In this document: positions 17,008 to 24,567 of the stretch, in pieces
How positions within the stretch are numbered: the first letter of the stretch is position 1
Layout of the letters: the number at the start of each line of letters is the position of its first letter
Source of the DNA: an uncultured Alphaproteobacteria bacterium
GTDB lineage: Bacteria > Pseudomonadota > Alphaproteobacteria > UBA8366 > JADFVY01
DNA length: 34,156 bases
Assembly: GCA_947259795.1 (NCBI GenBank)
Contig: CAMYNJ010000151.1
Location: 1 to 34,156, forward strand
Reading direction: 5' to 3'
The notes under the pieces: model-generated
Seen by the model: the letters and a program-made list of their open reading frames with translations, nothing else
The model's database searches: none
What the model was told of the DNA's origin: nothing
Position numbers and translations under genes: made by a program

Positions 17008-17835
17008 TCATGACGCCGCACCCGCGGCGCCCGCCTGGTTCGCCGCGCCCCCGCCATGCCAGGCGGACATCCGGTCGAGGGCGCGAAGCAGCAGCCCGGA
17101 CAGGCGGTCGGCCCATTCGTCCTGGCCCTGCTCCTTCTCGATGAGATCCTGGCGGACCTCGATCATCACATGGGGAATGGCGCGGCGCTCCCCGTGGACG
17201 GGGATCGTGTAGTCGGTCACGTCGCTCACCGAATAGGGCACGTTGTGGCCGACATTCAGGCCGCTGCCTTCCAGTTCGTTGCTGAGATTATGGGCGTAGC
17301 CGGGGTCGCGGTTATAGAGCAGCCCGAGATGCCATGGCCGGCTTTCGCCGTGGAAGACGGGCGTAAAGCTGTGCACCGAGACCAGCACCGTGCGCCGCAT
17401 GGCGCGCCGCCTGAGCTCCAGCTCGGCATCGATGCGGTCGTGATAGGGATCGAAGATTTCACGCAGGCGCGCATGGGCCTGATCCGGTGCCAGGTCGCGA
17501 TTGCCCCGCACCTCTGTACCCTCGCTGACGGTGGCGATGGAGGTGGCCACGGCGGGCGGGCGGTTGCAGTCGATGACGAGGCGCGAATAGCGTTGCATGA
17601 CGAGGGCGGCGCCGAGCGTTTCCGACAGCCGTTCCGCCAGCCCCGCCGCGCCGATGTCCCAGGCGATGTGCCGCGCCAGGTCGGCGTCGTTCAGGCCCAG
17701 GTCGCCCAATTGCCGCGGCAGGCGCCGGCCGGCATGGTCGCAGGTCAGGAAGAAATCCGCGGCGCCGTCGAGCCGCCGGCAATCGACCGGATGCGGTTCG
17801 TCGCTGTCGAGTAGCCGGTGGAACGGTTCCCCCAT
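17008..17835 (-). CDS. N-formylglutamate amidohydrolase family protein
   Basis: A 275-residue FGase-family (PF05013-type) metal hydrolase; the ATG at 17835 follows AGGAGC. The family's conserved blocks are intact: LTCDHAGRRLP (metal His), HIAWDIGAAG, YSRLVIDCNRPP, VLVSVHSFTPVFHG and MIEVRQDLI. The best-known activity is hydrolysis of N-formyl-glutamate to glutamate and formate in histidine breakdown, but no hut genes are present. It leads the TRAP / GS-like series, 100 bp before dctP. An amide-hydrolase role on a glutamyl or formyl amide connected with that pathway is inferred. It is expressed divergently from the RpiR regulator. Confidence 0.92.
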   Translation of the reverse strand: MGEPFHRLLDSDEPHPVDCRRLDGAADFFLTCDHAGRRLPRQLGDLGLNDADLARHIAWDIGAAGLAERLSETLGAALVMQRYSRLVIDCNRPPAVATSIATVSEGTEVRGNRDLAPDQAHARLREIFDPYHDRIDAELELRRRAMRRTVLVSVHSFTPVFHGESRPWHLGLLYNRDPGYAHNLSNELEGSGLNVGHNVPYSVSDVTDYTIPVHGERRAIPHVMIEVRQDLIEKEQGQDEWADRLSGLLLRALDRMSAWHGGGAANQAGAAGAAS

Positions 17836-17895
17836 GCCTGCTCCTGTTCACAGCCGCCACCCTGTTTTCCGGGCGACAGGCCGTCGCGATTTTGT

Positions 17896-17931
17896 TGTAT
17901 CATTTATTACAGGCATCCCCGATACTGTCAA
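17896..17931 (-). promoter_or_regulatory. Promoter with overlapping palindromic operator upstream of the FGase-TRAP-GS series
   Basis: Read on the minus strand, a perfect TTGACA (17931-17926) is followed after 16 bases by TAATAA (17909-17904). This is a strong sigma70-type promoter about 65 bp before the amidohydrolase start. The -10 lies inside TGTATCATTTATTACA (17896-17911), a TGTA-N8-TACA palindrome similar to the TGTAATT-type sites known for HexR, an RpiR-family protein. A repressor bound here would block the -10. The divergent RpiR gene is the obvious candidate. Confidence 0.6.
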
Positions 17932-18000
17932 TCCTGATGCAAACGTTATGGCCGGCGGAAGCTGCGGACGGCGGCAGAGGCGGTTGTGGGATAATCGGCG

Positions 18001-18900
18001 ATGGCCAGGACTGAAGAGGGATCGGGAGACGGCCCGCACGGCACGATCGCCGAGGCGATCCGGCATCATTACGGCGCGCTGACCACGACCGAGCGCAAGC
18101 CGGCGCAGACGCTGCTGGGCAGCTATCCCTTCGCGGGGCTGGAAACGGTGGCGAAGTTCGCCGAGCGCGCCGGCGTCAGCGGCCCGACCATCCTGCGGCT
18201 GGTCGCCAAGCTGGGCTATTCCGGCTACGCCGAATTTCAGCAGGAACTGCGCGACGAGCTGCAGGCGCAGCTACAGTCGCCACTGACCAAGCGGCCCGAT
18301 TCCGGCGGCGAGGCGGCCGGGCGCCGGCCCAATTTCCTGGAAAGCTTCGGCGCGGCGGTCACCGGCAACATCCAGCAAACCCTGGACTCGGTGCATCAGA
18401 GCGAATTCGACGCGGTGGTCGAGCTGCTGGCGGACGAAAAGCGGCCGCTCTACCTGCTGGGCGGGCGCTTCACCGGCGCGGTGGCGAGTTATTTCTACCA
18501 GCATCTCCACACGCTGCGCCCCAACGCACAGCTGATCTCGGGCCATGAATCGGGCTGGCGCAACTATCTGCTGGATGTCGGCCGGCGCCATGTGCTGGTG
18601 GTCTTCGACATCCGCCGCTATCAGCATGACGTCATCCGCTTCGCCGAGGAAGCGGCGCGGCGCGGCGCCACCGTGGTGCTGTTCACCGACCAGTGGCTGT
18701 CGCCGGTCAGCGGCGTCGCCCGGCACATGCTGACGGCCCGCGTCACCGTGCCGTCCAGCTGGGATTCAATGATCGGCATGTTCCTGATCGTCGAGGCCCT
18801 GATCGCGCGGGTCAGCGAAAAGATGTGGCCGACAGTCAAATCCCGGGTCGAGGAACTGGATATGATGCTGAACCCGCCGGAGGGCGGGAACGACGAATAG
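18001..18900 (+). CDS. RpiR-family transcriptional regulator (HTH + SIS)
   Basis: A 299-residue MurR/RpiR protein. The N-terminal HTH_6 domain (about 12-88) shows TTTERKPAQTLLGSYPFAGLETVAKFAERAGVSGPTILRLVAKLGYSGYAEFQ, written here only as a family description. The SIS domain (about 125-270) has LYLLGGRFTGAVASYF, HVLVVFDIRRYQHDV and ATVVLFTDQWLSPVS, where sugar phosphates or related anions bind. The start at 18001 has only a weak ribosome binding site. It is divergent from the amidohydrolase-TRAP-GS series, and the intergenic region contains a promoter with an overlapping palindrome, so it most likely regulates that series. Confidence 0.93.
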   Translation: MARTEEGSGDGPHGTIAEAIRHHYGALTTTERKPAQTLLGSYPFAGLETVAKFAERAGVSGPTILRLVAKLGYSGYAEFQQELRDELQAQLQSPLTKRPDSGGEAAGRRPNFLESFGAAVTGNIQQTLDSVHQSEFDAVVELLADEKRPLYLLGGRFTGAVASYFYQHLHTLRPNAQLISGHESGWRNYLLDVGRRHVLVVFDIRRYQHDVIRFAEEAARRGATVVLFTDQWLSPVSGVARHMLTARVTVPSSWDSMIGMFLIVEALIARVSEKMWPTVKSRVEELDMMLNPPEGGNDE

Positions 18901-18938
18901 CGCACGGCCTGCAGGAAGCTGAGAGAGGAACAACAGAA

Positions 18939-19289
18939 ATGATTGCCGTCATCTTCGAACTCTGGCCCGCCGAGGGCAAGACCGATACCTATCTGGACAT
19001 CGCCGGCGACCTGCGGCCGATCCTGGAGGATATCGACGGGTTCATCTCCATCGAGCGCTTCGAGAGCATTACGGAGCCGGGGAAATATCTCTCGCTGTCG
19101 ATCTGGCGCGACGAGGAGGCGGTGGCCGCCTGGCGCCGCACCGGCGAGCATCGCGACGCCCAGGCGGCGGGGCGGGGCGGGCTGTTCCGGGACTACCGGC
19201 TGCGCGTGGCGTCGGTCCTGCGGGACTACGGCATGACCGAACATCGCGAGGATGTGCCGGCGGATTCGCGCGAGGTGCACGGGGAATAA
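18939..19289 (+). CDS. Small ABM-domain protein (antibiotic biosynthesis monooxygenase-like)
   Basis: A 116-residue cytoplasmic protein starting at 18939, preceded by GAGAGAGGAA. MIAVIFELWPAEGKTDTYLD, then LRPILEDIDGFISIERFES and LSLSIWRDEEAVAAWRRTGEH are typical of the ABM dimeric ferredoxin-like fold. Such proteins are monooxygenases, heme- or quinone-modifying enzymes, or non-catalytic. It follows the RpiR gene by 38 bp and is probably co-transcribed. Its substrate cannot be deduced. Confidence 0.85.
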   Translation: MIAVIFELWPAEGKTDTYLDIAGDLRPILEDIDGFISIERFESITEPGKYLSLSIWRDEEAVAAWRRTGEHRDAQAAGRGGLFRDYRLRVASVLRDYGMTEHREDVPADSREVHGE

Positions 19290-19313
19290 ATCGGGCGGCG
19301 GCGCGACCTCGCC

Positions 19314-20366
19314 CTACTGGTAAACCTCCTGCCCGAAGACGTTCTGCAGGAAGAACAGGCCGACATAGCAGACCACGCCGGCGACCAGCGGGGTGACCAC
19401 CCAGCCCAGCGAGACGCTGCCGACGATGCGCCAGCGGATGCCCCGCCCGCCCTGCAGCAGGCCGATGCCCAGCACCGCCCCGACCACGGCCTGGCTGCTG
19501 GAGACCGGCACCAGCGGGATGGTCGGCAGGTCGTAGCTGAGCAGCAGCGCCTGCAGCCCGCGCGAGGCGAACAGGAACAGCACGATGGAATGCGCCATCA
19601 CCACGACCCAGGCGGCGACCGGCGACAGCGGCAGCATGCCGCCGCCGACGGTCATCATGACCCGCTCCGAATAGGTTATGACGCCGACCGCGATGGCCAG
19701 GCCGCCAAGCAGGAAGAGTTGCTCGATGGAGGTGAACTCCGCCACGCCCATGATCGACAGGTCCTTGAAAGGCGACGACGGCACGAAGACGCCCATCACA
19801 TTGGCGATGTTGTTGGCGCCCAGGCTGTAGGCCCCGAAGGCCCCTGCCAGCACCAGCGCCATGCGGGTATAGGCGTCCAGCCGGATCATGTGGAAATTGG
19901 CCCGGCGCAGGAACCAGATGGTCGCCTTGTACAGCAGCACGGCGATGATCGCGGCGAGGATCGGGCAAATCACCCAGGTGCCCAGGATCGTGCTCAGGGT
20001 CGCGGAATCGGTGTCGGTCACGCTGAACAGGTTCCAGCCGACGATGGCGCCGACGATGGCCTGGGTGGTGGAGACCGGCAGGCCGGCCTTGGTCATCAGA
20101 TAGACCGACAGGGCGGCGGCGAAGGCCGCCATGAAGGCGCCGCCCAGCGCGTTGATCGCGCCCAGCTTGCCCAGCGTATGGGCCGCGCCGCTGCCGCTCA
20201 TCACCGCGCCCATGATGACGAAGACGCTGCAGATCAGGGCGGCCGTGGAGAAGCGGATCATGCGCGACCCGACCGCCGTGCCGAACACGTTCGCGGCGTC
20301 GTTGGCGCCCAGCGACCAGCCGAGAAACAGGCCGCTGGACAGGAAAAACAGCGTGGCGACATCCAT
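19314..20366 (-). CDS. pit: Low-affinity inorganic phosphate transporter (Pit family)
   Basis: A 350-residue, highly hydrophobic PiT protein with the duplicated signature GANDAANV (about 21-28) and GANNIANV (about 183-190). It also has PVSTTQAIVGAIVGW and PVSSSQAVVGAVLG, the two inverted-repeat PVS(T/S)(T/S)QA loops. It imports phosphate, usually as a metal-phosphate with H+, across the inner membrane. It lies 13 bp downstream of the DUF47/PhoU-like gene, the standard Pit accessory arrangement. The stop is 24 bp from the convergent ABM gene. Confidence 0.96.
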   Translation of the reverse strand: MDVATLFFLSSGLFLGWSLGANDAANVFGTAVGSRMIRFSTAALICSVFVIMGAVMSGSGAAHTLGKLGAINALGGAFMAAFAAALSVYLMTKAGLPVSTTQAIVGAIVGWNLFSVTDTDSATLSTILGTWVICPILAAIIAVLLYKATIWFLRRANFHMIRLDAYTRMALVLAGAFGAYSLGANNIANVMGVFVPSSPFKDLSIMGVAEFTSIEQLFLLGGLAIAVGVITYSERVMMTVGGGMLPLSPVAAWVVVMAHSIVLFLFASRGLQALLLSYDLPTIPLVPVSSSQAVVGAVLGIGLLQGGRGIRWRIVGSVSLGWVVTPLVAGVVCYVGLFFLQNVFGQEVYQ

Positions 20367-20379
20367 GCGCTTACACCAA

Positions 20380-21042
20380 TCAGAAACGGCGCTTGATGGC
20401 GTAAATGGCCAGGCGGTCGGCCACGTCTTCCGAGCGGTCAGCGATATTGTCGATCAGTTCGACGAAATGGCGCAGATGCCATTTGTGGGCGAGATCAATG
20501 CCGGAATCGAAGACCCGCCGCTTCAGCTTGGTGGAAACCTTGTCGGCCTCCTTCTCGTAGAACATCACCTTGTGCATATGATCGCCGACCATATCCGCAT
20601 TGCGGAAGAAGGCGCGCGAGGCCAGCACCAGCGCATCGACCGCGGCCGTCACCTGCTCGGTCAGCACCTTGAAGTCGGCGTGATACTCTTCCGGAATATC
20701 CGGGTTCTCGATCGAGAAGCCCCACAGCGTGCCCTCGAAATTGTTCAGGACCGAGTCGAGATTTTCCAGCAGCCCGAGAACGTCGCCGCGTGATTCCGGA
20801 ATCAGCGTCTGGGTATAGAGCTTACGCTCTATGCTGCGGCGCAAATCGTCGGAACGGCTTTCCAGATTGTTGACCTGCGCCCGCTTTTCCTCGAACTCCT
20901 CTGAACGCCCGTCGACCAGGAAGATCTCCACGGCGCGCTTGAAGGCCATCGCCGACTGCGCCAGATTGTCCATGAATTCGTCGATCTCACCTTCCAGAGC
21001 ACGGGTGCGCCGGAAAATCGATATCGCTTTTGGCAAGGCCAT
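20380..21042 (-). CDS. DUF47/PhoU-like Pit accessory protein
   Basis: A 220-residue helical protein. The start at 21042 follows GGGGAGGAATT, in preference to an upstream in-frame ATG. Sequence such as MALPKAISIFRRTRALEGEIDEFMDN, RGDVLGLLENLDSVLNNFE and HKVMFYEKEADKVSTKLKRRVF shows the charged four/six-helix bundle of the DUF47 (YkaA) family with PhoU-like metal-binding acidic/His helices, described here only as motifs. Encoded immediately before pit, it probably regulates Pit activity. Confidence 0.92.
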   Translation of the reverse strand: MALPKAISIFRRTRALEGEIDEFMDNLAQSAMAFKRAVEIFLVDGRSEEFEEKRAQVNNLESRSDDLRRSIERKLYTQTLIPESRGDVLGLLENLDSVLNNFEGTLWGFSIENPDIPEEYHADFKVLTEQVTAAVDALVLASRAFFRNADMVGDHMHKVMFYEKEADKVSTKLKRRVFDSGIDLAHKWHLRHFVELIDNIADRSEDVADRLAIYAIKRRF

Positions 21043-21154
21043 GTTTAATTCCTCCCCGCATGCCCATATATCCGGGCGGCACATGTTGTCAGCCCGCGCC
21101 GACCGATAAACGCCGTTGCGCGGTTTTGCTTGATCGGGCGATCCGGTTAAATCG

Positions 21155-21207
21155 CTAGTGGAGTGAATCTAGCATATGGGTGCCATATGCTAGATTCACT
21201 CCACTAG
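21155..21207. repeat. Perfect 25-bp inverted repeat with 3-nt centre
   Basis: Arms 21155-21179 and 21183-21207 are exact reverse complements (25 of 25) around the trinucleotide GTG. The arms begin and end with CTAG, contain a second CTAG, and have CATATG next to the centre. Four CTAG tetramers in 53 bp is unusual in high-GC bacterial DNA. No T-tract follows on either strand. It lies in the divergent gap between the DUF47-pit operon and the antiporter gene, where no terminator is expected. It could be a cruciform, an operator or a short palindromic mobile repeat. Confidence 0.9.
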
Positions 21208-21284
21208 AGGTGCCCCGCCGGCCGGGGCCGGAGTGGTACGCATGGCTCACATTAGCAAACCTCGCGGAATACAAACAAGTTTTC

Positions 21285-21314
21285 TTGCACTGACCGGAAC
21301 TAAACCGCTATAGC
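21285..21314 (+). promoter_or_regulatory. Probable sigma70-type promoter for the Ca2+/Na+ antiporter gene
   Basis: TTGCAC (21285-21290) and TATAGC (21309-21314) are separated by 18 bases, 55 bp before the antiporter ATG, within a locally A+T-richer stretch. The rest of the 326-bp gap (21043-21368) holds the inverted repeat at 21155-21207 and nothing else that I can identify. Confidence 0.4.
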
Positions 21315-21368
21315 GGCGCTCATGCTGATTTGCCGGTCCCATATCCCCCGTGAGGCAATTTCCCCCCG

Positions 21369-22349
21369 ATGTTGATGGATTTCCTGTTCACCGCGGTCGG
21401 TCTCGGCGTTCTTGTGGTCGGCGGGGAATTGACGCTGCGCGGCGCCATCGGACTGGCCCGGCTGCTGGGCGTCTCGGCGGCAATGATCGGATTGACGGTC
21501 GTGGCCTTCGGCACGTCGGCGCCGGAGCTGGTGGTCAGCCTGCAGGCCACGATTGACGGATCGCCGGCGATCGCGATCGGCAACGTGGTGGGCAGCAATA
21601 TCGCCAATATCCTGCTGGTGCTGGGCGTCGGCGCGCTGATCGCGCCGCTGATTTGCGACCCCGGCTCGGTGCGCCGGGACGGTATGGCGATGATGGCGGC
21701 GCTGGTGCTGCTGGTGGGCTTCGGGCTGCTGGGCGTCATCGAAGCCTGGCAGGGCATGCTGATGATCGCGGTGCTGGTCGGCTACGTCATATGGTCCTAC
21801 CGCATTGACCGCCGGAACGGCGCGGCGGCCGCGGATCTGCATGCGCGCGAGGTCGAGGAAACCGGCGGCGTGCCGACCGCGACTTGGCTGGTGCTGCTTT
21901 ACGTCACGGTCGGGCTGATGGCGCTGATCGGCGGCGCCAAATTGCTGGTCGACGGGGCGATCGGGGTGGCGCGGGCGGCCGGCATATCGGAACCGGTGAT
22001 CGGGCTGTCGCTGGTCGCGATCGGCACCTCGCTACCGGAACTGGCGGCAACCGCCGTGGCCGCCTGGCGGCGCCATACGGACGTCGCCATCGGCAATGTG
22101 CTGGGCAGCAACCTGTTCAACGTACTGCTGATCCTGGGCGCGGCATCGCTGGCCGCACCGTTGCCTTTCGCCGAGGAATTCGTGCGCGTCGATCTGTGGG
22201 TGATGCTGGGCGCCGGGATCGTGCTGATACCGGTCATGATAACCAACTGGAACATATCGCGTAGAGAGGGAGTCCTGCTGCTGGTGCTCTACGCCGCCTA
22301 CATCGCCAGCATGGGCGCGGGCTGGGGCAGGGCGGTTCCCGGCGTGTAA
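21369..22349 (+). CDS. Calcium/sodium antiporter (CaCA family, YrbG-like)
   Basis: A 326-residue membrane protein with about ten helices and the two alpha-repeats of the CaCA family. Repeat 1 is VVAFGTSAPELVVSLQA plus GNVVGSNIANILLVLG; repeat 2 is LVAIGTSLPELAATAVA plus GNVLGSNLFNVLLILG. The Glu residues of GTSAPE and GTSLPE are the ion ligands. It exports Ca2+ or another divalent ion in exchange for Na+ or H+. A second in-frame ATG two codons later could be the true start. It is a single-gene unit, divergent from the phosphate genes. Confidence 0.95.
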   Translation: MLMDFLFTAVGLGVLVVGGELTLRGAIGLARLLGVSAAMIGLTVVAFGTSAPELVVSLQATIDGSPAIAIGNVVGSNIANILLVLGVGALIAPLICDPGSVRRDGMAMMAALVLLVGFGLLGVIEAWQGMLMIAVLVGYVIWSYRIDRRNGAAAADLHAREVEETGGVPTATWLVLLYVTVGLMALIGGAKLLVDGAIGVARAAGISEPVIGLSLVAIGTSLPELAATAVAAWRRHTDVAIGNVLGSNLFNVLLILGAASLAAPLPFAEEFVRVDLWVMLGAGIVLIPVMITNWNISRREGVLLLVLYAAYIASMGAGWGRAVPGV

Positions 22350-22355
22350 ACTGCC

Positions 22356-22371
22356 GCCGGCGAACGCCGGC
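22356..22371. terminator. Hairpin between convergent antiporter and permease genes
   Basis: GCCGGCG-AA-CGCCGGC forms a 7-bp GC stem immediately after the antiporter stop, in the 83-bp convergent gap. There is no T-tract, so it may be a weak bidirectional terminator or mRNA stabiliser. Confidence 0.35.
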
Positions 22372-22432
22372 TCCTGGCAAGCGACTGTCGAAAGAGTCAC
22401 AAGCTCCAGGAAACGGACAACGACCCTTGATA

Positions 22433-23629
22433 TTACTGCTGGTCGCCTTCCTGGGGTTCGCCTTCCGGAGGTCCGGCCTCTTCGCCTTCCTCGCCGACGC
22501 CGGCCTGGCCTTCCAGGTTTTTCGGATCGAACACATTGCCGAAGGCGCCCGCGCCCAGCCCCTGGGAGGCGGGCGCGCCGCCCGGTTCCTCTGCGCCGGT
22601 GGCGGGCTGCGACTGGCGGTACTGTTCTTCCAGTATGCGCTGCCGCTCCAGCTTCTGCTCCAGCAGGTCGGCCTTGCACTGCGTCGCGCTGTGGTTCATG
22701 GCCAGCCAGATGCCCCCCATCGTCGCCACGATCACCATCACGCCCATGATCATGGCCGGGTTCCGCCTGAACAGGCCGCGCATGTCGTCCCCCGCCACCT
22801 GGCGGGCCTTCTTCAGTTCCGCGCGCTTGTGCGCGCCCTCGTAGAACAGGGCGCCGATCAGCGTCAGCAGGATGATGATGAAGGCGACCGCCGAGATCGA
22901 CGGGTCGATGCCGAGGCGGACCTTCTGCGAGATGATGGTGGTGAATGTATGCAGGGACGAGATCGTGAAGACGGTGGTGTTGTAGTTCTCGAAAGACGCC
23001 AGGAAGGCGATGATCCCGGCCGAGATGATGGCGGGCTTCAGGAAGGGCAGCATGATCCGGCGGAAGGCCTGGGTATTGGTGGCGCCGAGATCCAGCGCGG
23101 CCTCGATCTGGCCATTGTCGAAGCGCTGCAGCCGCGAGATGATCACCAGCATGCAATAGGAAGAGATGAAACTCGACTGGCCGAGAACGGTCAGGAAGAT
23201 GCCGTTATAGAAAAAGCTGTCGGTCCCGAAACCGAGCATTTGCGCCGTGCGGTCCCAGAAGATCAGGGTGGAGATGCCGAGCACCACGCCGGGGATCAGG
23301 ATCGGCGCGGTAATCAGCGTATAATAGCTGGCCCGCGCCGACGGCCGGATCTGGGTCAGGAACAGCGCGCCGGCCAGCCCCAGCGACACCGACACCACGA
23401 CCACCGCGAGGCCGATCCCCAGCGAGGTCAGCAGGCCGGTCTGCAGCCGCTCGTCGGCGGCCAGCTTGGCGAACCATTCGAAGGTCAGGCAGTCCCACGG
23501 CGAGACGCGCGGGAAGCTGGAGCTGTTCAGGGCGGTGACCACCATGATGAACAGCGGCCCGAACAGGAAGCCGAAAAAGGCCAGCAGGTACAGCCCCGTC
23601 AATCCGCGCGCCAGGAGGCTCGGTTTCAT
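22433..23629 (-). CDS. Polyamine-type ABC permease (PotC/PotI-like) with extra C-terminal helix and acidic tail
   Basis: A 398-residue protein; PotC-type permeases are usually about 260-280. Residues 1-265 are a normal permease: helices at about 12-32 and 68-90, an EAA-type loop IEAALDLGATNTQAFRRIML (about 175-194) and further helices to about 263. The extension begins with the basic linker EGAHKRAELKKAR. It continues with a seventh helix (about 293-311, PAMIMGVMVIVATMGGIWLA), a charged probable coiled coil (about 318-340) and a Gly/Pro/Glu-rich low-complexity tail (341-398, ending GEPQEGDQQ). The same codon style continues into the tail, and no start or frame break marks a second gene. The start overlaps the stop of the preceding permease (ATGA). 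Confidence 0.92.
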   Translation of the reverse strand: MKPSLLARGLTGLYLLAFFGFLFGPLFIMVVTALNSSSFPRVSPWDCLTFEWFAKLAADERLQTGLLTSLGIGLAVVVVSVSLGLAGALFLTQIRPSARASYYTLITAPILIPGVVLGISTLIFWDRTAQMLGFGTDSFFYNGIFLTVLGQSSFISSYCMLVIISRLQRFDNGQIEAALDLGATNTQAFRRIMLPFLKPAIISAGIIAFLASFENYNTTVFTISSLHTFTTIISQKVRLGIDPSISAVAFIIILLTLIGALFYEGAHKRAELKKARQVAGDDMRGLFRRNPAMIMGVMVIVATMGGIWLAMNHSATQCKADLLEQKLERQRILEEQYRQSQPATGAEEPGGAPASQGLGAGAFGNVFDPKNLEGQAGVGEEGEEAGPPEGEPQEGDQQ

Positions 23630-24555
23630 CGGCCGATCTCACCCATCTTGACGCGGAACAGCTTCATGATCGAGAGCACGATGATCATGCAGGACACCAG
23701 CAGAATGATCGCGTAGGCCGCGCCGCGGTTCCAGTTGAAATATTCGAAGAAGCCCTGATAGATGATCTGGGTGAACCACAGGCTGGACGGCCCGCCGAGA
23801 ATCTGCGGCGCCGCCAGGGCCCCGGCCGACAGCATGAAGACCATGGTGCAGCCCGAGGTGATGCCGGCCTTGGCGAAGGGCATGACGATGCGCCAGTGGA
23901 TGCGCCACCAGGGCGAGCCCATGTCGCGCGCCGCCTCGATCTGGTTCTTGTCGAGGCTTTCGATGGCGCTGTAGAGCGGGAAGATCATCAAGAGGATGTA
24001 GGCGTAGCCGAGGCCGGCATAGAGCGCCACGTCCGCGCGGATGAAGTCGATCGAACTGTCGATGACCCCGATGGTTTTCAGCACCGTGTTGATCAGCCCG
24101 GCATCGCCGAAGATGATGCGGAAGGCGAAGGCGCGCAGGATTTCGTTGATCCAGTAAGGCACCACGAGGGACAGCGCCAGCAGCCGCGCCCAGCTGCCGG
24201 TGGCGACCTTGGCCATGTAATAGGCGATGGGGTAGCAGACGACGAAATTGAAGATCGTGACGAACAGCGCCGCGATCAGCGTGCGCCAGAAGACGGTCAC
24301 GTCGACCCGGTTCCAGCCATCGATGTTGCCGGGATTGCCGTTGACGAAATATTCGTAGTTGGTGGTGGTATAGACGTCCTGGGGGCCGCCGATGGCGTCG
24401 GGCGGCAGCTTGAAGCGGAACGAGAAATCGACCATCGTCAACTGCGGCAGGACGATCAGGAACAGAATCCAGAAACTGACGCCGAACATCATGAACAACG
24501 CCATGCCGACGCCGTTCTTCTCGAAAAACTTCCTGGCCAGCGTCCCGATATTCAT
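23626..24555 (-). CDS. Polyamine-type ABC permease (PotB/PotH-like)
   Basis: A 309-residue inner-membrane permease with six predicted helices and the EAA-type loop IEAARDMGSPWWRIHWRIVM (about 215-234). The N-terminal half carries the long periplasmic insert after helix 1 seen in PotB/PotH (DVYTTTNYEYFVNGNPGNID). It pairs with the PotC-like protein, whose start overlaps this stop. It begins 12 bp after the ATPase stop. Confidence 0.94.
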   Translation of the reverse strand: MNIGTLARKFFEKNGVGMALFMMFGVSFWILFLIVLPQLTMVDFSFRFKLPPDAIGGPQDVYTTTNYEYFVNGNPGNIDGWNRVDVTVFWRTLIAALFVTIFNFVVCYPIAYYMAKVATGSWARLLALSLVVPYWINEILRAFAFRIIFGDAGLINTVLKTIGVIDSSIDFIRADVALYAGLGYAYILLMIFPLYSAIESLDKNQIEAARDMGSPWWRIHWRIVMPFAKAGITSGCTMVFMLSAGALAAPQILGGPSSLWFTQIIYQGFFEYFNWNRGAAYAIILLVSCMIIVLSIMKLFRVKMGEIGR

Positions 24556-24567
24556 GTCCGCGCGCGC

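Noticed and set aside
21155-21207. Rho-independent terminator
   Set aside because: No T-tract on either strand and the position is between divergent gene starts.
21043-21368. Pho box upstream of the DUF47-pit operon
   Set aside because: No pair of CTGTCAT-like 7-mers at 11-bp period was found.
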